From positions 1 to 18,276 of the forward strand of contig CAJXIT010000021.1 in the NCBI GenBank assembly GCA_913054055.1: 18,276 nt of DNA, given 5' to 3'. The translations under genes and the position numbers were made by a program. The DNA is from an uncultured Thalassolituus sp. (GTDB taxonomy: Bacteria > Pseudomonadota > Gammaproteobacteria > Pseudomonadales > Oceanobacteraceae). The notes beneath the pieces were generated by a model. It did not search any database. It worked only from the letters and a program-made list of their open reading frames with translations, and was not told the DNA's origin. Below, one piece after another: positions 1 to 6,680 of this stretch. Every line of letters begins with the position of its first letter. Position 1 is the stretch's first letter.

Positions 1-1
1 T

Positions 2-601
2 TTTGAGTCATTAATTACTGGCTTTCTAATGTTACACTGGTATGTCATGGATGCATTAAGGTTGGGTCGTAAGCCTAATGTTTTGATGTCAATTCTAATA
101 TTAATAGGATATCCGATAATTCTCCCAGTCTATTTATTAAGTTCACGAAGCTTGATGAAAGGATCTTTGTACACACTTATTTTATTTTCTGTAATAGCAT
201 TGCATTTGGGAGGATATGTAGGTAGTGATTACTTAATTGAACATACAAGAGAAGACAATACGAATGAGGAAATTGTTTTAAACTTTGATGTTTCAACACT
301 TAAAGAAAAGAAGATGGAGGATGTCGTAAATTATTATAAAAAAATAGTAAATGATCGTGCTACGCCCTACATTGTAGTCGATTCAAAATTACGTGATGTT
401 GTTGTTCCAACGCAATTTTCAGATGAGAGAGGGTATGTCGTGCTAGATATCTCTCCAGTTGCTCTGCGAGACATCCAGATTACTGATTTTAAAATTTCAT
501 TTCATGCTTCATTTGAAGGAAATATAATGAATGTAGTTGCTACAACAGAGAGTATATTAGCTATTTATTATAAAGAAACTGGTGAAGGAATCACATTTTA
601 A
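2..601 (+). CDS. Membrane-anchored protein with SspB-like C-terminal domain (5' end outside window)
   Basis: The reading frame is open to the first base of the window, so the true start probably lies upstream; an internal ATG at 29 lacks any Shine-Dalgarno sequence. Numbering from that ATG, hydrophobic segments lie at about 17-38 and 47-66, and residues encoded upstream of it extend another hydrophobic stretch. After a short acidic linker, residues about 97-190 resemble the folded core of SspB, the adaptor that delivers ssrA-tagged proteins to ClpXP: TPYIVVD (112-118), VVVPTQF (124-130), LDISPVALRDIQ (139-150), ISFHASFEG (156-164) and ILAIYYKETGEG (176-187) align in order with E. coli SspB as recalled. 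The protein stops right after this core and so lacks the disordered tail with the ClpX-binding motif. The gene is followed by attC at 635, placing it in an integron cassette. The SspB relationship is by eye; the function of a membrane-tethered form is unknown. Confidence 0.75.
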   Translation, partial: FESLITGFLMLHWYVMDALRLGRKPNVLMSILILIGYPIILPVYLLSSRSLMKGSLYTLILFSVIALHLGGYVGSDYLIEHTREDNTNEEIVLNFDVSTLKEKKMEDVVNYYKKIVNDRATPYIVVDSKLRDVVVPTQFSDERGYVVLDISPVALRDIQITDFKISFHASFEGNIMNVVATTESILAIYYKETGEGITF

Positions 602-634
602 ATTGCTGGATGATTATACTAGCTAAAATCAATC

Positions 635-693
635 ACATAACAAAAAAAGGCATTGAACGCGAAAAAGCCGCGCCCATGCTTTTGGCGTTAGGC
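635..693 (+). other. attC site 1 (cassette boundary)
   Basis: The R' box GTTAGGC at 687-693 matches the GTTRRRY consensus exactly. The R'' box ACATAAC (635-641) has one deviation. The inner arms AAAAGGCAT (645-653 region) and ATGCTTTTGG (676-685) can pair with a bulge, and a central GCG/CGC element completes the folded single-strand hairpin expected of attC. Recombination would cut between 687 and 688. The R'' box predicts that the cassette to its left begins with TTATGT, outside the window. Confidence 0.75.
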
Positions 694-723
694 CCAAATT
701 AAATTTAAGCTCAAGGAGCAGAG

Positions 724-1227
724 ATGGCATACCGAAACAAGACTTACATTGCTTTTGATGGCGACAAGGATATTCATTATTACTATTTAATGAAGGCTTG
801 GAAGAGCAGCAAGCATGTAAGCTTTAACTTCTATGACGCGCATGATCTTAATACAGCTAGAGATAGCAGTATGGAACAAACTATTAAGAGGCGTTTGCGT
901 GAAAGAATGGCTAACGCAAATTCTCTGATTCTACTAATTGGCGAAAGCACACGTTATTTAACAAAGTTCGTAAAATGGGAAATTGAGCTGGCCATAAATA
1001 GCGACCTGCCTATTATCGCAGTTAACCTTAATGGCAAAAAGCAAATGGACAATGACCGTTGCCCTCCTGTGCTTCGCGATGCCCTTGCCATCCATATACC
1101 ATTTAAACAGTCCGCTGTTGAGTACGCCATGGACAACTGGCCACAGGGCTTCTCTACGCACAAGTCGAACGGAGAAAGCGGCCCGTATTATTACAAAGAT
1201 TCAGTCTATCAAGGGCTTGGTATCTGA
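724..1227 (+). CDS. thsB: Thoeris-type TIR protein ThsB
   Basis: This 167-aa protein matches the ThsB/MTH538 TIR-like fold (formerly DUF1863). It opens with a beta strand and loop TYIAFDGDKD (7-16), continues with YYYLMKAWKSS (19-29) and FYDAHD (36-41), then the family-typical basic helix IKRRLRERM (54-62), strand LILLIGEST (68-76), and helix FVKWEIELA (82-90) followed by strand PIIAVNLNG (96-104). Glu86 in KWEIE aligns with the catalytic glutamate of SARM1-type TIR NADases. Known ThsB proteins sense phage infection and make an NAD-derived signal, a cyclic ADP-ribose isomer in type I and histidine-ADPR in type II systems. A good Shine-Dalgarno (AAGGAG, about 713-718) precedes the ATG. Its stop overlaps the start of the Macro-domain gene by one base (TGATG), so the two are very likely translationally coupled. 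Family assignment is firm by motif; antiphage activity is inference. Confidence 0.88.
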   Translation: MAYRNKTYIAFDGDKDIHYYYLMKAWKSSKHVSFNFYDAHDLNTARDSSMEQTIKRRLRERMANANSLILLIGESTRYLTKFVKWEIELAINSDLPIIAVNLNGKKQMDNDRCPPVLRDALAIHIPFKQSAVEYAMDNWPQGFSTHKSNGESGPYYYKDSVYQGLGI

Positions 1228-2054
1228 TGAAGTTTCTGAAAATAACAATATCGGAATTTCTACATGTTTTTGGGATGCTGTGGCTCATTGTAGAAGCAAC
1301 TAGCTTCTTTGTTACTGACGAGGCAGCAGGCTCAGTCAAAGGATATTGGAGGGGTTTTCTTCTTGTGGGGATTTTAATTGTAATATTCCGATTAATCCCA
1401 AAGAAGCGTTTTAGCTTTAAATTGGACGGTAAAGATATAACGATGGAGCTTGTATCTGGTGACATATTTAAGCAAAAAGGGCCTATTGTCGTTGGTTCAA
1501 ATACAACCTTCGTAACATCTCTAGATGTAATTTCAGAGCGTAGCATTCAGGGCATATTTACCAAAAAGTATTATACCAATCATCAGGCTTTGAACGATGT
1601 AATCCAAGGTCAAATTTCTGGTGATAAACAAGAATTTGGAACAACGGTAACTGTACGAGCAAACGAAAGAACTGGGTATTTTTGCGCTCTCGCAGATGTA
1701 AATGAAAATGGAGTGGCTCAGAGCAACATCGAAAATATCAGAGTTTCTCTAGCAGAGCTTTGGAATTACCTTGGCTCCAATGGTGAAAAAGACGTACTAA
1801 ATGTTCCTATATTGGGATCAGGATTTTCGCGCGTATCAGCTACTCGCGAAGAGTTATTTCAAGAAATTGTGAAATCATTTATAGCGTCTACATCGGAACA
1901 TACATTTTGCGATGGTTTGCGCATTGTCATACATCCAGATGACATAAAGAAAAATAATATTGATTTATTGGAACTCGCTAGCTTTCTGGAATATAGCTGT
2001 AAATATTCGATAGTAGAGTCCACATCAATGGGTCAAGGCATTGCTGAAGGTTAG
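1227..2054 (+). CDS. thsA: Two-TM plus Macro-domain effector, type II Thoeris ThsA-like
   Basis: This 275-aa protein has two predicted transmembrane helices at about 9-29 and 41-57 and then a soluble Macro-like domain at about 68-240. Visible Macro features are ITMELVSGDIF (71-81), a following strand IVVGSNTTF (87-95), the glycine-rich ligand loop VPILGSGFSRV (193-203) and the closing strand LRIVIHPDD (231-239). This architecture is the one described for ThsA of type II Thoeris (Macro family formerly DUF6430), in which the Macro domain binds the TIR-made nucleotide and the membrane part acts as the toxic effector. The partner TIR gene lies immediately upstream with a one-base overlap, and both sit in one integron cassette. 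The stop codon ends at the base before the attC R'' box. No SIR2 or SLOG domain is present, so it is not type I. Effector mechanism is inferred from family knowledge. Confidence 0.83.
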   Translation: MKFLKITISEFLHVFGMLWLIVEATSFFVTDEAAGSVKGYWRGFLLVGILIVIFRLIPKKRFSFKLDGKDITMELVSGDIFKQKGPIVVGSNTTFVTSLDVISERSIQGIFTKKYYTNHQALNDVIQGQISGDKQEFGTTVTVRANERTGYFCALADVNENGVAQSNIENIRVSLAELWNYLGSNGEKDVLNVPILGSGFSRVSATREELFQEIVKSFIASTSEHTFCDGLRIVIHPDDIKKNNIDLLELASFLEYSCKYSIVESTSMGQGIAEG

Positions 2055-2126
2055 GCCTAACAAGGCGCTGCTGTTGGACAAATTTTTCGCTGCGCTCCAA
2101 GCTTGCCGCAGAGCGAGGCGTTAAAT
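2055..2126 (+). other. attC site 2 (cassette boundary)
   Basis: R'' is GCCTAAC (2055-2061) and R' is GTTAAAT (2120-2126), both matching the RYYYAAC and GTTRRRY consensus. Inner arms include CAAGGCGCTG (2061-2070) and the GAGGCG stretch before R', with an imperfectly paired centre around the GCGCTCC element. If the upstream cassette is excised, its R' becomes G2120 joined to TTAGGC (688-693), i.e. GTTAGGC, the exact complement of this R''. That match supports 688-2120 as a single mobile unit carrying both Thoeris genes. The GAGG at about 2114-2118 might also serve as a weak ribosome-binding site for the next cassette gene. Confidence 0.88.
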
Positions 2127-2128
2127 GT

Positions 2129-2515
2129 ATGAGATTAATTAGAGCTATAAAAAACGGATACTACTGGACTTGTGCTTTACAGACGAGTGCCCGCGATAAT
2201 CATCAAAAAGCGTTTAACCTTCTTGATAAAGTAACTTACCGCGACTATGAGTTCTGGATCTTTAGAGCCTTTTTACTGTTTGCGCTATGTCGAGATGAAG
2301 AAGCTATTATCGCAAGCCAAAAAGCTTATGAATTACTAGAGAGCGACAAAATATCAATTGAAGATAAAGAATATTTACTCGCATATCTAGATAGAATCAA
2401 GTCAACTGCCTTGGGTATTGATTTAGATGTTAGTGATGTAAATCTAAATAACGTAAGTGAACATCATTTAAGTAACTTTCCGCTTAGATCTCACCCCAAA
2501 TGGAAAAACATTTAA
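2129..2515 (+). CDS. Small helical, TPR-like cassette protein of unknown function
   Basis: The protein is 128 aa, without signal peptide or membrane segment. Residues about 10-95 are helical with TPR-like spacing of aromatic and small residues: ALQTSARDNHQKAFNLLDKV, then FWIFRAFLLFALCRDEEAI, then SQKAYELLESDKIS and a helix ending LAYLDRIKS. The last 30 residues are polar and probably unstructured. The start ATG lies only a few bases inside the cassette, so initiation may rely on the GAGG within the preceding attC. The other nearby ATG (2125) is in a frame that stops at once. The gene ends inside the R'' box of attC 3. I do not recognise a specific family and assign no function. Confidence 0.7.
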   Translation: MRLIRAIKNGYYWTCALQTSARDNHQKAFNLLDKVTYRDYEFWIFRAFLLFALCRDEEAIIASQKAYELLESDKISIEDKEYLLAYLDRIKSTALGIDLDVSDVNLNNVSEHHLSNFPLRSHPKWKNI

Positions 2516-2600
2516 CAAGGTTATTTAGTGGGAATAATTATCCATACAAGGCGCTCAAACATGGACGGGCTATCGCCCGCCCCTTAGCTTGGCGTTAACA
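2510..2600 (+). other. attC site 3, last recognisable site of the array
   Basis: The R'' box ATTTAAC (2510-2516) overlaps the stop codon of the preceding gene, and the R' core is GTTAAC at 2594-2599. Between them AAGGCGCTCAA pairs with TTAGCTTGGCG and a GC-rich hairpin GGGC-TATC-GCCC (about 2568-2579) forms the tip. Closing the upstream cassette joins G2594 to TTAAAT (2121-2126), giving GTTAAAT, the exact complement of this R''. The site is longer than the other two (about 90 bases), with a second R''-like start, TACAAGGCGCTC, about 30 bases further in, so it may be a composite. Confidence 0.8.
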
Positions 2601-2614
2601 AATAAAAAACTAAA

Positions 2615-2902
2615 ATGAAAAAATGGTTAATCTGCTTAGCCCTGTCCACAGTCATAACAGGTTTAGGCTTGCTGTATATCGCCGGATTCCTAGCCCAGGA
2701 TCGCTGTTTGGATTCCGGCGGTCGCTGGTTGGGAATGATGACAGGTTGTGATGGCGGTAATGGTTACCATACGGGGTATTTAACCTCCCCCATGGCCATG
2801 GCAATACTAATTGGCATCATTTTGGGCATCAGCAGTGCTCTGGTGCAGTTGCATACATTGCTTTTTGTGGGGCCTAAATCAAAATCACAGCAATTGAAGT
2901 AA
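2615..2902 (+). CDS. Small two-TM membrane protein, hypothetical
   Basis: The 95-aa product has transmembrane helices at about 4-27 and 58-86, a lysine-bearing N-terminus (MKKW) and a lysine-rich C-terminal tail. By the positive-inside rule both ends would be cytoplasmic and the central loop periplasmic. That loop carries Cys31 and Cys45 in the pattern CLDSGGRW...GCDGG and could form a disulfide. The ATG is 20 bases past the last integron cut point and lacks a clear Shine-Dalgarno sequence. No attC follows it, so it is either the final, fixed cassette or a chromosomal gene abutting the array. I do not recognise the family. Confidence 0.7.
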   Translation: MKKWLICLALSTVITGLGLLYIAGFLAQDRCLDSGGRWLGMMTGCDGGNGYHTGYLTSPMAMAILIGIILGISSALVQLHTLLFVGPKSKSQQLK

Positions 2903-2914
2903 GAGCAATATGGA

Positions 2915-2939
2915 GCAGACAAAGGCGTCCTTTGTTTGC
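2915..2939 (+). terminator. Hairpin after the 95-aa membrane gene
   Basis: Arms 2915-2925 and 2929-2939 pair over 11 bases (one G-T) around a CGT loop, 12 bases after the stop codon. The tail is only moderately T-rich, so it may be a weak terminator or an RNA-stabilising hairpin. Confidence 0.55.
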
Positions 2940-3369
2940 TGATTTAACTTGAATGCCGCCATGATCAAATCATGAAAAGCCATCTATTCCAGATGCCTGA
3001 CGACCTTACTTATTAACGGGTTTTAAGGCTACGCATTAGCGGCACATCCTGTAAAAAATCTACAGAAAGCCCCATTTCATGGGGTTTCCCACTACATAAC
3101 TAATAATCATTCCAATTTATACCCAGTATAGCTTCCATAAATAATCCTTATATATACTGTAAATAAAGGCTTAGCCGCACCATGCCATGACAATAATGGC
3201 CAAGGGTGTCTCTTTTTTGGTCATGGCGGTTCGCCTTGATGGGATTTTCTGGCATAATCCGCAGCCTAAATTTTATAATGCGTTTCGGTGTTATCTATGC
3301 CGTGACGATCATGTTTTCAGTTATTTGGCCACAAGCCAGGTAACCTACTATTGATGGATTGGCCCTATT
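2940..3369. other. Intergenic junction between integron array and pckA
   Basis: No convincing gene is seen here. It holds a short hairpin CCCCAT-TTC-ATGGGG (3070-3084) flanked by AAA and TTT, which could end transcription in either direction; an inverted repeat CAGTATA/TATACTG spanning about 3124-3161; an 8-bp inverted repeat GCCATGAC/GTCATGGC around 3184-3227; and the likely pckA promoter near its right end. No attC or R'' box complementary to the last cassette start (TGTTAAC would be expected) occurs in it. Confidence 0.5.
3274..3279 (+). promoter_or_regulatory. Candidate -10 box of pckA promoter
   Basis: A perfect TATAAT lies 90 bases upstream of the pckA start. No good -35 hexamer sits at 16-18 bases spacing, which would fit an activator-dependent promoter for a gluconeogenic gene. 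This is a motif call only. Confidence 0.4.
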
Positions 3370-4905
3370 ATGACCACCGTTTATACCGATCTTTCTTCTG
3401 CCCTTTTGGTAGAAAAAGCACTAGAGCGCGGCGAAGGCCGTTTACAAGATAATGGTGCTTTTGTTGTTACAACAGGCAAGCGTACTGGCCGTTCTCCAAT
3501 GGACCGCTTTATCGTTCAAGAGCCAAGCACATCTGATGCAATCGATTGGGGCAATGTTAACCGCCCTTTCGACGCGGACAAATTTGATGCCCTTTGGGAT
3601 CGTGTTGAAGCGTACCTAGACCAGCACGACAAGTTCGTATCTGAAGTACACGTTGGTTCTGACTCTAACCACTACTTGCCAATTAAAATGACCACTCAAA
3701 CAGCTTGGCAGCAACTGTTTGGCCGTAACTTATTCATCATCCCTGAAGCGTATAACTCAGCGGATAAAGAAGAGTGGCAGATCCTTAACGCAGCGGGCTT
3801 CGAATGTGACCCTGAGCGTGACGGCACTAACTCTGATGGCTGTGTCATGATTAACTTCGCACAACGTAAAGTATTGCTTGCTGGCATGCGTTACGCGGGC
3901 GAAATGAAAAAAGCCATGTTCTCTGTACAAAACTTCCTTTTACCTGAAAAAGACGTGCTACCAATGCACTGTTCTGCCAACGTGGGTGAAGACGGCGATA
4001 CTTGCTTGTTCTTCGGCCTTTCTGGTACAGGTAAAACCACACTGTCTGCTGACCAAAGCCGTTACCTAATTGGTGATGATGAGCACGGTTGGGGCAAGGG
4101 CACGGTATTTAACATCGAAGGCGGTTGCTACGCTAAGACCATCGATCTTTCTCAAAAGAACGAGCCAGTGATCTGGGACGCTATCAAGTTTGGCGCCATC
4201 GTTGAAAACGTTGTGATCGACGAAGATACTCGCAAAGCAGATTATAACGACGTAAGCCTGACTGAAAACGGTCGCTGTGCTTACCCGCTAAGCCACATTG
4301 AAAAGCGTGTGCTTGAAAACCAAGCAGGCGAGCCTAAAGCGGTTATCTTCTTAACGTGTGATATGACAGGTGTTCTTCCTCCTGTTTCTATCTTGAGCAA
4401 AGAGCAAGCGGCTTACCACTTCTTATCGGGTTACACAGCCCTTGTTGGTTCAACTGAGATGGGTGGTTCTAAAGGTCTTAAGTCTACGTTCTCTACTTGC
4501 TTCGGAGCGCCGTTCTTCCCACGTCCAGCGGGTGAATACGCAGAGCTTCTAATGAAGCGCGTAACAGAATTTGATTCTCAAGTTTACCTAGTAAACACAG
4601 GTTGGACTGGCGGTCCTAACGGTGCAGGCGGCGAGCGTTTCTCTATCCCGACTACTCGTGCGGTAATCGCTGCGATTCAGTCTGGTGCGCTACGTGATAC
4701 TGAAACTGAAACCATTCCTGTATTTGGTTTACAAGTGCCTAAAGCGGTTGAAGGTGTTGATAGCAAGTTGCTTAACCCTCGCGGTGCTTGGGCTGATCAA
4801 GCTAAGTACGATGAAGTAGCAGCGGGTCTTGCACAGCAATTCGTTGATAACTTCACTAAGTACGACGTTTCTGAAGCGATCCGTGATGCGGGTCCTAAAG
4901 CTTAA
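3370..4905 (+). CDS. pckA: Phosphoenolpyruvate carboxykinase (ATP)
   Basis: The enzyme converts oxaloacetate and ATP to phosphoenolpyruvate, CO2 and ADP, the committed step of gluconeogenesis from TCA intermediates, in the cytoplasm. The 511-aa length fits the shorter Pseudomonas-type PckA rather than the 540-aa E. coli form. Motifs visible: substrate-site RTGRSPMDRF (38-47), GEMKKAMFS (177-185) with the metal-binding lysine, MHCSANVGE (199-207), the P-loop GLSGTGKTTL (216-225), the metal/ATP motif IGDDEHGWG (234-242) and EGGCYAK (250-256). The Shine-Dalgarno is weak, but the N-terminus TVYTDLSSALLVEKAL agrees with relatives, supporting this start. It is monocistronic, with its own terminator, and has codon and base use unlike the AT-rich cassette genes to the left. 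Confidence 0.98.
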   Translation: MTTVYTDLSSALLVEKALERGEGRLQDNGAFVVTTGKRTGRSPMDRFIVQEPSTSDAIDWGNVNRPFDADKFDALWDRVEAYLDQHDKFVSEVHVGSDSNHYLPIKMTTQTAWQQLFGRNLFIIPEAYNSADKEEWQILNAAGFECDPERDGTNSDGCVMINFAQRKVLLAGMRYAGEMKKAMFSVQNFLLPEKDVLPMHCSANVGEDGDTCLFFGLSGTGKTTLSADQSRYLIGDDEHGWGKGTVFNIEGGCYAKTIDLSQKNEPVIWDAIKFGAIVENVVIDEDTRKADYNDVSLTENGRCAYPLSHIEKRVLENQAGEPKAVIFLTCDMTGVLPPVSILSKEQAAYHFLSGYTALVGSTEMGGSKGLKSTFSTCFGAPFFPRPAGEYAELLMKRVTEFDSQVYLVNTGWTGGPNGAGGERFSIPTTRAVIAAIQSGALRDTETETIPVFGLQVPKAVEGVDSKLLNPRGAWADQAKYDEVAAGLAQQFVDNFTKYDVSEAIRDAGPKA

Positions 4906-4921
4906 TTTAAGCTTTAAATAA

Positions 4922-4972
4922 TCACCTCACCCTAGGTGACGCTTATGATTCATAGTTTGATCTATGATTCAT
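4922..4972. repeat. Short direct and inverted repeats in the pckA 3' region
   Basis: TCACCT (4922-4927) and AGGTGA (4934-4939) form a 6-bp hairpin. Next to it TATGATTCAT is repeated directly at 4944-4953 and 4963-4972, and TCATAG/CTATGA (4950-4955/4962-4967) forms an inverted repeat. They precede the main terminator and could stabilise the pckA 3' end. Confidence 0.5.
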
Positions 4973-4978
4973 GAGTAT

Positions 4979-5008
4979 AAAAAAGGAGCACATTGTGCTC
5001 CTTTTTTT
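4979..5008. terminator. Bidirectional intrinsic terminator between pckA and the 506-aa gene
   Basis: Perfect stem GGAGCAC (4985-4991) / GTGCTCC (4995-5001) with an ATT loop, flanked by an A run on the left and seven T on the right. It suits termination of pckA on the plus strand and of the convergent minus-strand gene. Confidence 0.92.
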
Positions 5009-5035
5009 ATGTCTGACGGTTAGGTGTGGCCGTTG

Positions 5036-6556
5036 TTATTTAAAGTTGTGCTCGATTAATACACGGGTACGATTGAGTTTTAAACTTTCCGGGATGATCG
5101 GGAAGGGTTGTGACTCTTCTATGGCGTCGCGAATTTCTTGATTTAACGTATCGTGGCGGCTGAGTGTTTTTTCATTAATTTTGTCAATGGAGCCATCTTT
5201 TTTAATGACCACTTCTAATGCCACTTTACCTTTTTGCTTCAGCTTTTTAGCCCATACGGGGTACTCAATTTTATCGGTAATGATGTCTTTTACATCATCA
5301 ATGTATTTACTTAACGTTGACTTGTAATCCGCTCGGCTGATTTTTTTCTTGGAAGAAAGTGAACTGGGCTTTTTAGGTTTTTTAATGAATTTTTGTCGAT
5401 CGGTTTTTGGGTTAAACACATAATCGATATTCATTTTCCAGCTATTACCAGGTAATGCATCTGGAGGAAGAATAAAAGGCACTACGGCTAAAATGGCTCG
5501 GTGAAGTTCTGAAACCAGTAGTACTGAGATATCTGGGTTTTTACCTGCTACATCACTGACTTCGGCTTTGCGATTTACCACAAACGAAAGTGATACAGTG
5601 CCTTTTTGTCCAAATTTTTTCGCCCACTCTGGGTATTCTACCGCATTACGAATCTCACGAATGAGTTCCCAGCGGTACAGTTCTAGGTAATATTTGTTCT
5701 CTTGAGCAATTTCTTTTTTAGATTTTTTCTTGCTAGAAACTGGTGCAGCACTGGCGATTTTTTTCTTTTTGGTGATAACCTTTTTCTTGGCTACTTTTTT
5801 AGGTGCTACGTATGTTTTTTGTTTTGCGCTTTGTTTTTTCTTGGCTGCCAGTTGTGCTTGTTTAGCTTGATCGGCTTTGGCTTTTTTAGCGGCTAGTGCT
5901 TTTTTCTTGGCTTGCTCTTGTTGACGCTGTTCGGCCAGTAGGGCGTCTTTACGAGATTGAATCCATGATGCAATGACATTAGAGCGTGCATCATTGTAGC
6001 TAATTTGGTTGTATCGTTTTTGTAAGTCCGCTTCCTCTTGATTGTTAATCCCTAATATATGAGTTTTAAACTCGCCTGATGGTGGCAGCTTGCCAATCCA
6101 AACATTTAGTAGGTTATTAAAGAACTTAGAGGTTTTCGTTTTAATGATGGTGATGCCATTGATGCTGGCAGTGGTGCCCACGGTAGGGATGTAGTCAATG
6201 ATGATTTCATCACCAGCAATCAGCTTGTCGTCTAAAAAGCCGGTAAATAACATTAGCTGGTTGGTTAGCTCAGGGTCGTTATCAAATGAGTTGTTAATGG
6301 CGATGTCGTTCTGCCACTGTAAAGACCAGCGCCTAGGGCTCCAGCGCTTGGTAGTCACCTTAAGCGCCATGCGCTTGCTGTTATTATCAGAAAGGATGTC
6401 CTCAGGGTTATCGCTGGGCTTGGCTAGATAAAGTGCGCCAATATAAAATTCTTTACGGAGTTGCTTATACGAGCCAATACCGTTGAGTTCGAGTGCGAAA
6501 CTCGATTGAGAAAATAAAATGCCCAATAAAATGGGAAGCAGGGTTTTAATAAGCAT
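5036..6556 (-). CDS. Exported chalcone isomerase-like / double TonB-C-domain protein
   Basis: The 506-aa protein has a signal peptide (about 1-21, cleavage after SFA). Residues about 22-170 resemble the bacterial chalcone isomerase-like periplasmic family: GIGSYKQLRKEFYIGALYL near the start, then KVTTKRWSPRRW and FTGFLDDKLIAGDEIIIDY. A long Lys/Ala/Gln-rich helical spacer follows (about 205-285). Two TonB-C-like domains come last: about 290-385, with VEYPEWAKKFGQKGTVSLSF, and 410-506, with IEYPVWAKKLKQKGKVALEV. There is no N-terminal TonB membrane anchor beyond the signal peptide and no ExbB/ExbD genes nearby, so a role as a classical energy transducer is doubtful; an envelope scaffold or outer-membrane assembly role is equally possible. 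The minus-strand gene at 7646-8947 is a paralogue sharing both C-terminal domains. Domain calls are by eye; function unknown. Confidence 0.85.
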   Translation of the reverse strand: MLIKTLLPILLGILFSQSSFALELNGIGSYKQLRKEFYIGALYLAKPSDNPEDILSDNNSKRMALKVTTKRWSPRRWSLQWQNDIAINNSFDNDPELTNQLMLFTGFLDDKLIAGDEIIIDYIPTVGTTASINGITIIKTKTSKFFNNLLNVWIGKLPPSGEFKTHILGINNQEEADLQKRYNQISYNDARSNVIASWIQSRKDALLAEQRQQEQAKKKALAAKKAKADQAKQAQLAAKKKQSAKQKTYVAPKKVAKKKVITKKKKIASAAPVSSKKKSKKEIAQENKYYLELYRWELIREIRNAVEYPEWAKKFGQKGTVSLSFVVNRKAEVSDVAGKNPDISVLLVSELHRAILAVVPFILPPDALPGNSWKMNIDYVFNPKTDRQKFIKKPKKPSSLSSKKKISRADYKSTLSKYIDDVKDIITDKIEYPVWAKKLKQKGKVALEVVIKKDGSIDKINEKTLSRHDTLNQEIRDAIEESQPFPIIPESLKLNRTRVLIEHNFK

Positions 6557-6680
6557 ATTCCGTGTGCCTGTCTATCTTCAACATTAAGCATAGTCTATGT
6601 AGCGCAATTAAGGCTTTACTATGATTAAAAATCCGTGTTGAGTATTATCTTTGTTTTATTTGCAGCAAAATAGGTTTGAA

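Larger units (their letters stand above)
1..2594 (+). mobile_element. 3' end of a chromosomal integron gene-cassette array
   Basis: Three attC-like recombination sites occur in the same orientation, each just downstream of a plus-strand gene, with almost no other intergenic DNA. Taking the cut at G^TT of each R' box gives a cassette of 1433 bp (688-2120, two genes) and one of 474 bp (2121-2594, one gene); a further cassette (left of 687) runs off the window. The DNA is visibly richer in A+T than pckA or tex downstream, and the proteins are unrelated accessory types, as is usual in sedentary chromosomal integrons. No intI gene is present; from the orientation it should lie to the left, upstream of the array. 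The array appears to end next to pckA, because no attC follows 2600. Cassette identity rests on site structure, not on a database match. Confidence 0.85.

Noticed and set aside
29..31. ATG as the start of the first gene
   Set aside because: The frame is open to the window edge, no ribosome site precedes this ATG, and the hydrophobic segment continues upstream.
1227..2054. Type I Thoeris ThsA
   Set aside because: There is no SIR2 NADase or SLOG domain; the chain is two membrane helices followed by a Macro-like domain.
3555..3561. TGTTAAC, the R'' box that would complement the cassette start at 2595
   Set aside because: It lies within conserved codons of pckA, with no attC structure around it, so it is a chance match.
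6651..6680. TTG start ten codons upstream of the beta-barrel gene
   Set aside because: It has no ribosome site and would put charged residues before the signal peptide; the ATG at 6681 has TAGG six bases upstream.
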